A stretch of DNA of 13,482 bases from assembly GCA_900321905.1 (NCBI GenBank), contig ONXZ01000016.1, positions 1 through 13,482 on the forward strand, written 5' to 3'. A program made the position numbers and the translations under genes. The DNA is from an uncultured Eubacteriales bacterium (GTDB taxonomy: Bacteria; Bacillota; Clostridia; Oscillospirales; Acutalibacteraceae). Below the pieces are notes generated by a model. That model made no database searches. It was not told the DNA's origin and was given only the letters and a program-made list of their open reading frames with translations. Positions 1-7,252 of the stretch are shown here, in pieces (positions within the stretch are counted from its first letter, which is position 1; each line of letters opens with the position of its first letter).

Positions 1-114
1 CAAAACGGCAGCGACAAAACGCCGCTTGGCACATTCACCATTGAGCAAACCGATGGGCAGATAAAGCGGATAAATGTAGGGGAGATAACAATAAAAAACA
101 ATCGCTTTTCATAG
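1..114 (+). CDS. 3' end of an unidentified gene (partial)
   Basis: Frame 1 is open from the first base of the window to a TAG at 112-114 and encodes the last 37 residues of a protein whose start lies outside. The visible tail is hydrophilic, contains the stretch TPLGTFTIEQ and ends in IKNNRFS. It has no membrane segment, sorting signal or cysteine. I do not recognise the family. TPLGTFTI loosely recalls the TPxGxF turn of L,D-transpeptidases, but the catalytic HGT/SHGC motifs would follow it and do not, so I make no assignment. The open frame, the in-frame stop and the promoter that follows support a real gene end. No intrinsic terminator is visible between this stop and the next gene. Confidence 0.5.
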   Translation, partial: QNGSDKTPLGTFTIEQTDGQIKRINVGEITIKNNRFS

Positions 115-138
115 CGCAACGTCTTAATAGTTATACAC

Positions 139-167
139 TTGATTTTATACAAACAATTTGTTATAAT
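139..167 (+). promoter_or_regulatory. sigma-A type promoter of the Ig-like repeat protein gene
   Basis: TTGATT at 139-144 and TATAAT at 162-167 are separated by 17 bases. This is a near-consensus vegetative promoter 29 bases upstream of the start codon at 197. The region between is AT-rich and contains the ribosome binding site AAGGATG at 183-189. Confidence 0.75.
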
Positions 168-196
168 AAATTTATTAAGTTTAAGGATGTGAAATT

Positions 197-3100
197 ATGT
201 TCAAATTCAAAAAGGTAGCGTCATTACTGCTTGCAGTGATAATGATACTATCCGCACCTGTTACCGTGTTGGCAGAGGTTGATGACAACTTCGAACTGAC
301 AGCGAATACGACAAACTTTTATAACGGTATGTCGTACGATGTAATTGCGACGGTTACTAACGCAACATACTCCGAGGCGTATGACAATGAAGCATTTTCC
401 TGGAGTATTACTGAGCAGGAAAACGGCGCTTCCGTAAACAGCAAGAATAACTATTCTGTTAAAGAAAATGGAGATAATACATACACTGTTACCGAAACGG
501 CTACTGTAATTATGCCGTCAGCGGGCAAAACCGCAACTGTGACTGCAAGTCTTGGCAGCACCAGAACAAAGTCGCTCAGTATGACTTCGAAGCAGGCTAT
601 TGAGTCGTTTGATGTTGAATTTACCAACAACAGTAATGCGTATTACGACAGCAATAACAATACGCTTTATATTGACAAAAACGCTTCTGTCAATTTTTTG
701 TATAACAATGTTTCTCCCGCTGTGTCTGATGACGAAATTGATATTCTTGTTGAAAACTTGTCAACATCAGATTGCACGCTTTCCGGTGGTTCAGGCTCGT
801 ATGAGTTGAAGGTTAATTCCTCGGCTACCGCAAAGAAGGGCGTTCTCAGATTTGTTACAAAGAGCGGTAAAACAATACGCACAGTCAATATTCAGATTTG
901 TGTTGAGGCAACAAAGAACACGTTAAGCTATACACCTTCAGGTGCATCTGCAATGACTTATGCAACTGTAAAAGACGAGACACGAGTTGACGCGTCTGTC
1001 GGCGCTGTTGCCGGTAAGGTGTTTACAATTTCATCATCATTATCTTCGTCAAGCAATGATGATGTCGAGTATGTTCTTTATACTGACGAAGCACTCAGCA
1101 ATAAGGCACTCAGCAAGTATTATACGGTGAACGGCAAAAACTGTGAGCTTTCTATTGACGTGCCGGGTACATACTATCTGACTACCCGCAACCTTTCAAA
1201 GGATAATGGCAAGCTTGTAAGAACTCTGGGCATGATTGTCACTAAGATATATATCAGCAATTCATTCCCAATTCAGAGCATGAAATTATACAAGCTTGAC
1301 GCTGACCAGAACAAGACTGATGAAGTGCTTGAAAACCTTGTGCTATACACAAACACTTCCGCGAGCGGCAGCACATACAATCTGACAAACAGCATGACGG
1401 TAGACCCTGTTTACCATACAGACGCAATAACATATTCGTCTGTTGATGCTAAGGTTGCAAAAGTTGACGCGTCAACAGGTCTTATAACAGCAGTTGGCAA
1501 GGGCGAAACCACAATCTGGGCGAGGAGCAGAGACAACGCTGCTGCCATTACCTCTGTTGACGTTACGGTAAAAATCGGCATTAAACAGATTACCGGTATC
1601 ACAAAATCAGACGGTACTGTTAACATTCCGTCAGGTCACGTTCAGCAGCTTACCGCAACTACAAATCCCACGGTTGTTGATGAGCCGATTTACTGGTCAA
1701 CATCTAATCCTGACGTTTTAACAGTTGATGCAAAAACAGGTTTGATTACTGCAAAAGAGGTTAGCCAGAAAACACCTGTACTTGTTTATGCAACTACCGA
1801 ATCCGGTGTCAGCATAAATACGCCGATTAACGTTGTGCCTGCAAAAAGAGCAAATACGCTAACTCTCGGCGCAACCTGCGACAGTGAAACATTTGAATCA
1901 AGCGCAAGCGGCAATCATCTGCTGTATTCTGATTATTTCCATGCAACTGAAAAGAACCGTAAGCCGATTATCGTCACTGCAAACGCTGCAGGCAAAGACG
2001 GCGACGAAACAAACGATGAGTTTATGTGGAAAATCAGTTTTGATAACGGCGAGCCAATGACTATGAGCGAAGCCGCAACCGCAGGACTTGCAACCATTAC
2101 CAGAATTTCCGACACATCATATTCAATTACGCCTAAACATCAGGGTAAATACACAGTATCCTGCCTTGCCACTGAAAATGTAACGGCGCCAAAGGCAACC
2201 GACCCGATTGATTACATCTTTATTGATATGCTTCCGTGCGCTTCAACCATCACGGTTAAGGATGCAAACACGGGCGCAAACGTATCGGGTACAATTTATC
2301 TTCCTGAAGGCGTTTCAAGGGAAATTACCGTTAAAACAAGCACGGTAAATAACGACAAGTCGATTGACCCGCCAATCTGCAAGGTTACAGCCGGCGGTGA
2401 AAATATTGACGTTAAGCAAAGACCTTCCGACGACGGCGAGGGCGTAACCTTTACTATCACAGGTCTTAGCTACACCTTCGACGCTGCAAAGGTAGTGTTC
2501 TCGTCAAAGAGCGGCAGCAAGTCGTTAACACTCACAGTTCAGGTAAGGAACAATCTTGATAATGCGGAAATCACCGGCGTTCCGGCTACTTGCGAATACA
2601 CCGGCAAGGAGATTAAATTTGCCGACCTTCAGCTTTACTACGGCGGTTCAAAGATTGACGCAGCAAAGTATACAGTCAAATACGCTAACAACAAGGCTGC
2701 AGGTACAGCTTCCATTACCTTTACCGGTAAAGAGGAATATAACGGCTCAGTAAGAGTTATCACGTTTGAAATTGTGCCTAAGGTTTTAAGCAATGTCAAC
2801 GTAACATTCGGCAATATTGACGACAAAAAGCTTTCACTTAAAGAACGTCAGGTAACACCTACGCCGTCTGTAACATGCGACGGTATAAAACTTACCAAGG
2901 ATAAGGATTACACCGTAAGCTATCTGAACAACAATCAAGCCGGCACAGCCACATTTGTTGTAACCGGTATCGGCAATTACAGCGCAACGGCAAGAACCAC
3001 GTTTAAAGTTCTTGACACTGCTGAAAAATTCAGCGTCGCAACAATCCCGAATCAGACTTATTCCGGCAAAGCTAAAACACCGATACCAACTGTTAAGTAC

Positions 3101-3523
3101 AACGGAAAGACTCTTAAAAACAAAACTGATTATACATTGACATACAAAGATAATGTCTACACAGGTGTTGCAACAGTAACAATTACAGGTACAGGAAGGT
3201 TTTATAATTCGGTTTCAAAGACTTTCAAAATTTATCCTAAAGCATGTAAGATTACTGCTGTTAAGGCTCTTAAACGCGGTTTTAAAACGACCTGGTCAAA
3301 GCAGAGCGATATAAGCGGTTATCAATTAATGTATTCTCAGAACAGCAAGTTTGCAAAAGGTAATAAGTCGAAAATTATTGTTGATACAAAACTTAAAACT
3401 GTAAATACAAACAAACTGAAAAAAGGTAAAACCTACTATGTACGTATTCGCTCGTTTAAAACCGTTGGCGGCGTAAGATACTACGGTAAATGGTCGAATG
3501 TAAAGAAAGTAAAAGTTAAGTAA
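197..3523 (+). CDS. Secreted Ig-like repeat protein with two Big_2-like domains, three C-terminal repeats and an FN3-like end
   Basis: This is a 1108-residue surface or extracellular protein. Residues 1-26 form a classical Sec signal peptide (FKFKK, then a hydrophobic core, cleavage after VLA). Residues 27-350 are beta-rich and unassigned. About 354-460 and 463-547 are bacterial Ig-like (Big_2) domains, each with the signature VDAxTGLITA (VDASTGLITAVGKGETT, then VDAKTGLITAKEV). About 550-785 is further beta-rich sequence. Three related modules follow at about 787-861, 861-938 and 943-1013, each carrying DYTVxYxNNxxAGTA and TGxGxY-type motifs. Residues 1015-1107 resemble an FN3 domain (GYQLMYS, YYVRIRSFK, YYGKWS) with a Lys-rich end. 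There is no catalytic motif, LPXTG, dockerin or SLH domain, so attachment, if any, is probably by charge. An adhesion or scaffolding role is inference. The start is supported by AAGGATG nine bases upstream and by the signal peptide. The gene is monocistronic between its own promoter and the terminator at 3608-3641. Confidence 0.9.
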   Translation: MFKFKKVASLLLAVIMILSAPVTVLAEVDDNFELTANTTNFYNGMSYDVIATVTNATYSEAYDNEAFSWSITEQENGASVNSKNNYSVKENGDNTYTVTETATVIMPSAGKTATVTASLGSTRTKSLSMTSKQAIESFDVEFTNNSNAYYDSNNNTLYIDKNASVNFLYNNVSPAVSDDEIDILVENLSTSDCTLSGGSGSYELKVNSSATAKKGVLRFVTKSGKTIRTVNIQICVEATKNTLSYTPSGASAMTYATVKDETRVDASVGAVAGKVFTISSSLSSSSNDDVEYVLYTDEALSNKALSKYYTVNGKNCELSIDVPGTYYLTTRNLSKDNGKLVRTLGMIVTKIYISNSFPIQSMKLYKLDADQNKTDEVLENLVLYTNTSASGSTYNLTNSMTVDPVYHTDAITYSSVDAKVAKVDASTGLITAVGKGETTIWARSRDNAAAITSVDVTVKIGIKQITGITKSDGTVNIPSGHVQQLTATTNPTVVDEPIYWSTSNPDVLTVDAKTGLITAKEVSQKTPVLVYATTESGVSINTPINVVPAKRANTLTLGATCDSETFESSASGNHLLYSDYFHATEKNRKPIIVTANAAGKDGDETNDEFMWKISFDNGEPMTMSEAATAGLATITRISDTSYSITPKHQGKYTVSCLATENVTAPKATDPIDYIFIDMLPCASTITVKDANTGANVSGTIYLPEGVSREITVKTSTVNNDKSIDPPICKVTAGGENIDVKQRPSDDGEGVTFTITGLSYTFDAAKVVFSSKSGSKSLTLTVQVRNNLDNAEITGVPATCEYTGKEIKFADLQLYYGGSKIDAAKYTVKYANNKAAGTASITFTGKEEYNGSVRVITFEIVPKVLSNVNVTFGNIDDKKLSLKERQVTPTPSVTCDGIKLTKDKDYTVSYLNNNQAGTATFVVTGIGNYSATARTTFKVLDTAEKFSVATIPNQTYSGKAKTPIPTVKYNGKTLKNKTDYTLTYKDNVYTGVATVTITGTGRFYNSVSKTFKIYPKACKITAVKALKRGFKTTWSKQSDISGYQLMYSQNSKFAKGNKSKIIVDTKLKTVNTNKLKKGKTYYVRIRSFKTVGGVRYYGKWSNVKKVKVK

Positions 3524-3605
3524 ACTGACAAAAGTTGTCTCAAACGAGTGGGCAACTAAGGGATATAACAGTTTTTGAGATGTTATTCTCCGATATAACT
3601 GCTCC

Positions 3606-3645
3606 AAAAAAGGGATTAAGGCTGGTGCCTTAATCCCTTTTGTTC
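3606..3645 (+). terminator. Strong intrinsic terminator, possibly bidirectional
   Basis: A perfect 15-base-pair stem (3608-3622 with 3627-3641) encloses a TGGT loop. It begins AAAAGGGATTAAGGC and ends in CCCTTTTG. A run of A at 3606-3611 precedes it, so it could also stop transcripts arriving from the right, such as the minus-strand gene at 3816-4412. It lies 82 bases after the stop of the Ig-like repeat gene. Confidence 0.85.
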
Positions 3646-3815
3646 AATGTTCTAACGAAATGTTCTTATCTCAAAATTGCCTTGTACCTCAAAAGTTAAG
3701 ATTTTTGTGTAAGGCAAGGCAAAAAGCAGAGAAGTAATTCATTTATTCCGAGTATTTTTAACGCAGTGTTACGCAAAAAGATATTTTTTGAATCTTGCTC
3801 GCGCAGCAAGTATCT
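3645..3815. other. Intergenic stretch with inverted TTGCCTT repeat, no gene
   Basis: No plausible coding region is seen here. TTGCCTT at 3677-3683 is inverted as AAGGCAA at 3711-3717, and AGGCAA recurs at 3717-3722. The rest is AT-rich with A and T runs. The layout suggests an intergenic repeat or a small RNA, but only one copy is in the window, so repeat status is not shown. Confidence 0.3.
3776..3812 (-). terminator. Candidate terminator of the minus-strand orphan gene
   Basis: Just past the minus-strand stop, the DNA reads (minus strand) AAGATA, then CTTGCT-GCGCG-AGCAAG, an inner 6-base-pair stem. A 10-base bulge follows, then TATCTTTTT, which can pair with AAGATA and ends in a short T run. 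The bulge makes this an imperfect terminator, so it is a suggestion only. Confidence 0.35.
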
Positions 3816-4412
3816 TCAATCCATCCTGATTATAATAAGTCCGCCTTTTCTCGCTCTGCCGGTGTTCCAGAGTTCGTCAAAATCAAGCCACTCCCACTCG
3901 CTGTAGGTCACGGCTTTCACCATCAGGGTATCCTCAAAACTCTCGTATCCGTTTATCAAAAACCAGTGCCACTCATACTCCTTAAAACGTGGATTTGAGT
4001 GGTACAGGCAGAGGTACGGTACTGGCAGTCCACGGTCAATTTGCTCTGTGATTATGCGCTTTGCGGTGCGTACATCTTCGCTGCCTTCAACGCCTGTGAG
4101 GGTTATATCGCTGCCACGGTCTTTGAGGTATCTGCCAAAACCGTCAATATAAATTGATAGCCTGTCAATGCCTGACATACGGGGGTGCAGGTAAGGTTTC
4201 ATCAAATCGCCAAAGCGTGCATACTGCGCTTTGGTGATATTATTTATATCAAACGGGCAAAGGTTCGTGCCTTTATATTTATCAAGATAAATACAGCACT
4301 CGCACGCCGTTTCTGCGGCACAGCCGCCGAGGCGCATCATAAAACTTGTAAACCATTCCTGGTTGCCGCCGTAGGACGAGCCGATATTGTAGTGTAACAG
4401 CTCTTTTCTCAT
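3816..4412 (-). CDS. Orphan protein with a papain/C39-like Cys...His pattern
   Basis: This is a 198-residue cytoplasmic protein without a signal peptide or membrane segment. I chose the ATG at 4412: AAGGTG at 4419-4424 sits six bases before it, whereas the upstream in-frame GTG at 4421 would overlap that site. Numbering here is from the GTG form, three residues longer. Near the N-terminus is GGCAAETACECC (Cys34), followed by a Cys-rich patch with Cys40, 42, 43 and 55. Late in the protein is EWHWFLINGYE (His152, Asn157). This order, small residues around a Cys followed by an Ala-rich helix and a later H-hydrophobic-NGY strand, resembles papain-fold peptidases of the C39_2 type, whose pattern is CGPxA...HxxxVxGY. 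Peptidase or transglutaminase-like activity is therefore possible but unproven. The gene stands alone, divergent from the GH3 gene with 159 bases between them, which gives no functional clue. I do not recognise a named family. Confidence 0.75.
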   Translation of the reverse strand: MRKELLHYNIGSSYGGNQEWFTSFMMRLGGCAAETACECCIYLDKYKGTNLCPFDINNITKAQYARFGDLMKPYLHPRMSGIDRLSIYIDGFGRYLKDRGSDITLTGVEGSEDVRTAKRIITEQIDRGLPVPYLCLYHSNPRFKEYEWHWFLINGYESFEDTLMVKAVTYSEWEWLDFDELWNTGRARKGGLIIIRMD

Positions 4413-4497
4413 ACATTTCACCTTGCCGCAAATTAATCAATGCGGTTTAATCTTATCATAAAATACAAGTGATATCTATATTTTTTTACCAAAAATA

Positions 4498-4526
4498 GTG
4501 ACAAATTGAAAAAAATATTGTATACT
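4498..4526 (+). promoter_or_regulatory. sigma-A type promoter of the GH3 gene
   Basis: GTGACA at 4498-4503 and TATACT at 4521-4526 are 17 bases apart. The start codon is 45 bases downstream of the -10 box, preceded by an AAAGGAG ribosome binding site at 4558-4564. No clear promoter for the divergent minus-strand gene could be picked out of the same AT-rich region. No operator-like inverted repeat is evident, so catabolite control is not shown by the sequence. Confidence 0.7.
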
Positions 4527-4571
4527 ATTACTTGATTTATTTTGTAATTCAGGATTGAAAGGAGTAAATTT

Positions 4572-7025
4572 ATGAAACATTCCGAAATTGTGGAGAAAAT
4601 GAGCCTTGAGCAAAAGGCTGCTTTCGTGTCAGGTTTTGACTACTGGCACCTTGAGGAAGCGCCTGAACTCGGGCTCCCTAAAATTATGGTAACCGACGGC
4701 CCTCACGGTCTGCGTAAGCAGAACCCGGACAAGAAGTCGTCTAACGGTATCGGTCTCGGCAACTCTGTGCCTGCGACCTGCTTCCCGCCTGCGGCTACAT
4801 CAAGTTGCTCGTGGGACCCTGACCTTCTTTATAAGGCGGGCGAGTGCATGGGTAAAGAGTGCCTTAACGAAAAGGTATCAGTTATCCTCGGTCCGGGTAC
4901 AAACATCAAGCGTTCGCCTGTTTGCGGACGTAACTTTGAGTATTTCAGCGAGGACCCGTACCTTGCAGGTAAATGCTCTGCAGCGGTAATCAAAGGCGTG
5001 CAGTCAATGGGCGTCGGCACATCGCTCAAGCACTTCTGCGCTAACTCGCAGGAGGCGTTCCGTATGGTTATTGACGAGATTATTGATGAACGTACTCTGC
5101 GTGAAACTTATCTTCCGGCATTTGAGATTGCTATTAAGGAAGCGCAGCCTTGGACCGTTATGAATTCGTATAACAAGATTAACGGCGTCTACGCTTCACA
5201 AAACGGTCACACACAGCAGGAAATCGCACGCGGTGAGTGGGGTTTCAAGGGTCTGTTTGTAACCGACTGGGGTTCATCTGTTGACCGTATTCCGGGTCTT
5301 GAGAACGGCACAGACCTTGAAATGCCGACCTCAGGTCCTCTTAATACAAAGAAGATTGTTGCCGCTGTTCAAAGCGGTGAACTTGATGAAAAAGTGCTTG
5401 ACGAGCGCGTTGACACTGTTGTTGACCTTATTATCAAGTCAAAACCTGCGCTTGAAAAAGAGCATAATTTTGACATTAACGAGCACCACGAAATTGCCGC
5501 AAGAATCGCGGAAGGCTCAATGCAACTGCTCAAAAATGATGACAACATCCTGCCGCTTAAAGCAGGTGCAAAGGTTGCTGTTATCGGCGAGATGGCTGAG
5601 TCGCCACGCTTCCAGGGCGCTGGCTCATCTGTAATCAATCCTACAAAACTCGACAACGCACTTGACAATCTCAAGGCGCTCGGCGTTGACGTTACATACG
5701 CTCGCGGATACGAAAAGAGCAAGGACGAAGTTAATGCAGAACTCTTTGCAGAGGCTGAGGCTGTCGCTAAAGACGCTGACGTTGCTATCGTATTTGCAGG
5801 TCTTACAGAGGAATTTGAAGGCGAGGGTTACGACAGACTTTCTATTGATATGCCGCAGTCGCACAATGCTCTTATTGAAAAGATTTCAGAGGCTAACGCA
5901 AACACAGTTGTTGTCCTTGCAGGCGGCTCTGTAGTGCTTATGCCGTGGCTCGACAAGGTTAAGGGTCTGCTTAACTCAGGTCTTGGCGGACAGGCAAGCG
6001 GTATCGCTGTTGCCCGTATTCTTACCGGTGAGGTTAACCCGTCAGGTAAGACAACTGAAACTTATCCTGTTTCTTTTGCGGATAACCCGACATACGGCAA
6101 TTATCCGGGCGGTCCTGTAACATCAGAACACAGGGAGAGCGTATTCATAGGTTACAGATATTATGACGCTGCCGACAAGGACGTTGTATTCCCGTTCGGC
6201 TACGGTCTTTCGTATACCACGTTTGAATACAGCGATATCAAGGCTTCCGCTACACGCATTAAGGACACCGACACTGTCGATATTACATTCAAACTCAAAA
6301 ACACAGGTGACGTTGACGGTGCAGAGGTTGCACAACTTTACGTTGCTGATAAGGAAAGCACAATCTTCCGTCCTAAGAAAGAACTGCGTGCTTTTGAAAA
6401 AGTATTCCTCAAAGCAGGCGAGGAGAAGGAAATTACTTTCACGCTTGACAAGAGAGCATTCGCTTTCTGGAACGTTAACACAAACGATTGGTTTGTTGAG
6501 TCGGGCGATTTCGTAATCGGTGTCGGCGCTTCATCTGCGGACATTCGCGTTGCTGCTCAGGTATACGTTGAAGGCACTGTTGAGGGCGAAGTTCCTGATT
6601 ACAGAGAAACTGCTCCTAACTATTATAACAATGTTGCAGGTATCACACGCGATGACTTTGCCGCAGTTTACGGCGAACTTCCGTCACCTGACATCGACCC
6701 TGACAAGAAGATTGATATTTACTGCTGTCTTAACGACGCACGTCACACAAAGTGGGGCGGTAAGATTTGCAATCTTATCGAAAAGATTATGAGCAAAGCA
6801 GGTTCTGCTGAAAACGGCGACGGCAAAATGCTCGCCGCTATGGCAACGCAGATTCCGATTCGTAACTTCATTGCAATGTCAATGGGTGCGTTCTCACCTG
6901 CACAGGCAAAAGGACTGCTCAAGATTCTTAACGACGACGAGTCAACATTTGTCGGCTTTAACGCAATCTTCTGGCGTCTTGGCGCAACGCTTGCCAAGCT
7001 GCCGAAATTGCTGAAAGCCATCTGA
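4572..7025 (+). CDS. Glycoside hydrolase family 3, beta-glucosidase type
   Basis: This 817-residue enzyme should release terminal beta-linked glucose (or a similar sugar) from short oligosaccharides by a retaining mechanism. It has no signal peptide, so it acts on imported sugars in the cytoplasm. The N-terminal TIM-barrel domain (about 1-300) shows VTDGPHG with Asp42, CGRNFEYFSEDP with Arg120, SLKHF with Lys153-His154, and FVTDWG with Asp232, the expected nucleophile. The alpha/beta sandwich domain (about 320-560) carries EEFEGEGYDR at 413-422, matching the conserved EGxDR region, and GLGGQASG. A fibronectin-III-like domain follows (about 575-655: VAQLYVAD, KELRAFEKVFL). A tail of about 145 residues, including IRNFIAMSMGAFSPAQAKG, follows it; I cannot name it. 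The start is fixed by AAAGGAG seven bases upstream. Exact substrate specificity (glucoside, xyloside or other) cannot be read from the sequence. Confidence 0.93.
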   Translation: MKHSEIVEKMSLEQKAAFVSGFDYWHLEEAPELGLPKIMVTDGPHGLRKQNPDKKSSNGIGLGNSVPATCFPPAATSSCSWDPDLLYKAGECMGKECLNEKVSVILGPGTNIKRSPVCGRNFEYFSEDPYLAGKCSAAVIKGVQSMGVGTSLKHFCANSQEAFRMVIDEIIDERTLRETYLPAFEIAIKEAQPWTVMNSYNKINGVYASQNGHTQQEIARGEWGFKGLFVTDWGSSVDRIPGLENGTDLEMPTSGPLNTKKIVAAVQSGELDEKVLDERVDTVVDLIIKSKPALEKEHNFDINEHHEIAARIAEGSMQLLKNDDNILPLKAGAKVAVIGEMAESPRFQGAGSSVINPTKLDNALDNLKALGVDVTYARGYEKSKDEVNAELFAEAEAVAKDADVAIVFAGLTEEFEGEGYDRLSIDMPQSHNALIEKISEANANTVVVLAGGSVVLMPWLDKVKGLLNSGLGGQASGIAVARILTGEVNPSGKTTETYPVSFADNPTYGNYPGGPVTSEHRESVFIGYRYYDAADKDVVFPFGYGLSYTTFEYSDIKASATRIKDTDTVDITFKLKNTGDVDGAEVAQLYVADKESTIFRPKKELRAFEKVFLKAGEEKEITFTLDKRAFAFWNVNTNDWFVESGDFVIGVGASSADIRVAAQVYVEGTVEGEVPDYRETAPNYYNNVAGITRDDFAAVYGELPSPDIDPDKKIDIYCCLNDARHTKWGGKICNLIEKIMSKAGSAENGDGKMLAAMATQIPIRNFIAMSMGAFSPAQAKGLLKILNDDESTFVGFNAIFWRLGATLAKLPKLLKAI

Positions 7026-7034
7026 TTGCGCGCA

Positions 7035-7053
7035 GGACGAGCAACGCTCGTCC
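7035..7053 (+). repeat. Perfect 8-bp hairpin after the GH3 gene, possibly a degenerate REP-like unit
   Basis: GGACGAGC and GCTCGTCC flank an AAC loop. No T-tract follows, so it is not a canonical intrinsic terminator, although it is the only stem directly behind the GH3 stop. Like the unit at 7145-7170 it opens with GGA, closes with TCC and is followed by GC, but it lacks the GTAG head. Confidence 0.5.
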
Positions 7054-7104
7054 GCTGCTTTGGCTTCAGGCTTCAGGTTTGTCGCTTCGCTCCGATTATA
7101 TTAC

Positions 7105-7130
7105 GGGTCGTCGAGGGCGCCGACCCCTAC
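7105..7130 (-). repeat. GTAG-headed palindrome, minus orientation (REP-like unit A)
   Basis: Read on the minus strand, GTAG (7130-7127) is followed immediately by GGGTCG, a 10-base GC-rich loop, and CGACCC (ending at 7105). A GTAG tetranucleotide abutting the foot of a palindrome is the layout of REP sequences handled by RAYT (IS200/IS605-related Y1) transposases. The homology is inferred from layout alone. Confidence 0.5.
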
Positions 7131-7144
7131 GGTTTGCGTACATT

Positions 7145-7170
7145 GTAGGGAGCGATGACCACATCGCTCC
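7145..7170 (+). repeat. GTAG-headed palindrome, plus orientation (REP-like unit B)
   Basis: GTAG at 7145-7148 is followed directly by a perfect 9-base-pair stem (7149-7157 with 7162-7170, arm GGAGCGATG) around an ACCA loop. It faces unit A (7105-7130) head to head across 14 bases, giving an inverted pair like a BIME. Stem sequences of the two units differ while the GTAGGG head is shared. Confidence 0.55.
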
Positions 7171-7205
7171 GCAATTATTGTCCGAGGCGAAGCCGAGTAT
7201 CCAAA

Positions 7206-7233
7206 ATTCATCATTCATCATTCATCATTCATA
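7206..7233 (+). repeat. Four tandem 7-base repeats (ATTCATC x3 + ATTCATA)
   Basis: Three exact ATTCATC copies and one ATTCATA lie end to end, finishing 19 bases before the start codon of the secreted hydrolase. They are close to the AAAGGA ribosome binding site at 7239-7244. Such a short tandem array can change copy number by slippage. I see no confident promoter between 7026 and 7205. Confidence 0.8.
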
Positions 7234-7252
7234 ACTGCAAAGGACCCTTATT

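Noticed and set aside
1..114. L,D-transpeptidase C-terminus
   Set aside because: Only the TPxGTF resemblance supports it; the catalytic His/Cys motifs that should follow are missing before the stop.
3531..3556. Hairpin just after the Ig-like repeat gene
   Set aside because: AGTTG/CAACT and CTC/GAG can pair only with an uneven internal loop; the stronger perfect stem at 3608-3641 explains termination.
7035..7053. Intrinsic terminator of the GH3 gene
   Set aside because: The stem is good, but the following bases are GCTGCTTTGG, without a T-run; it fits a palindromic repeat better.
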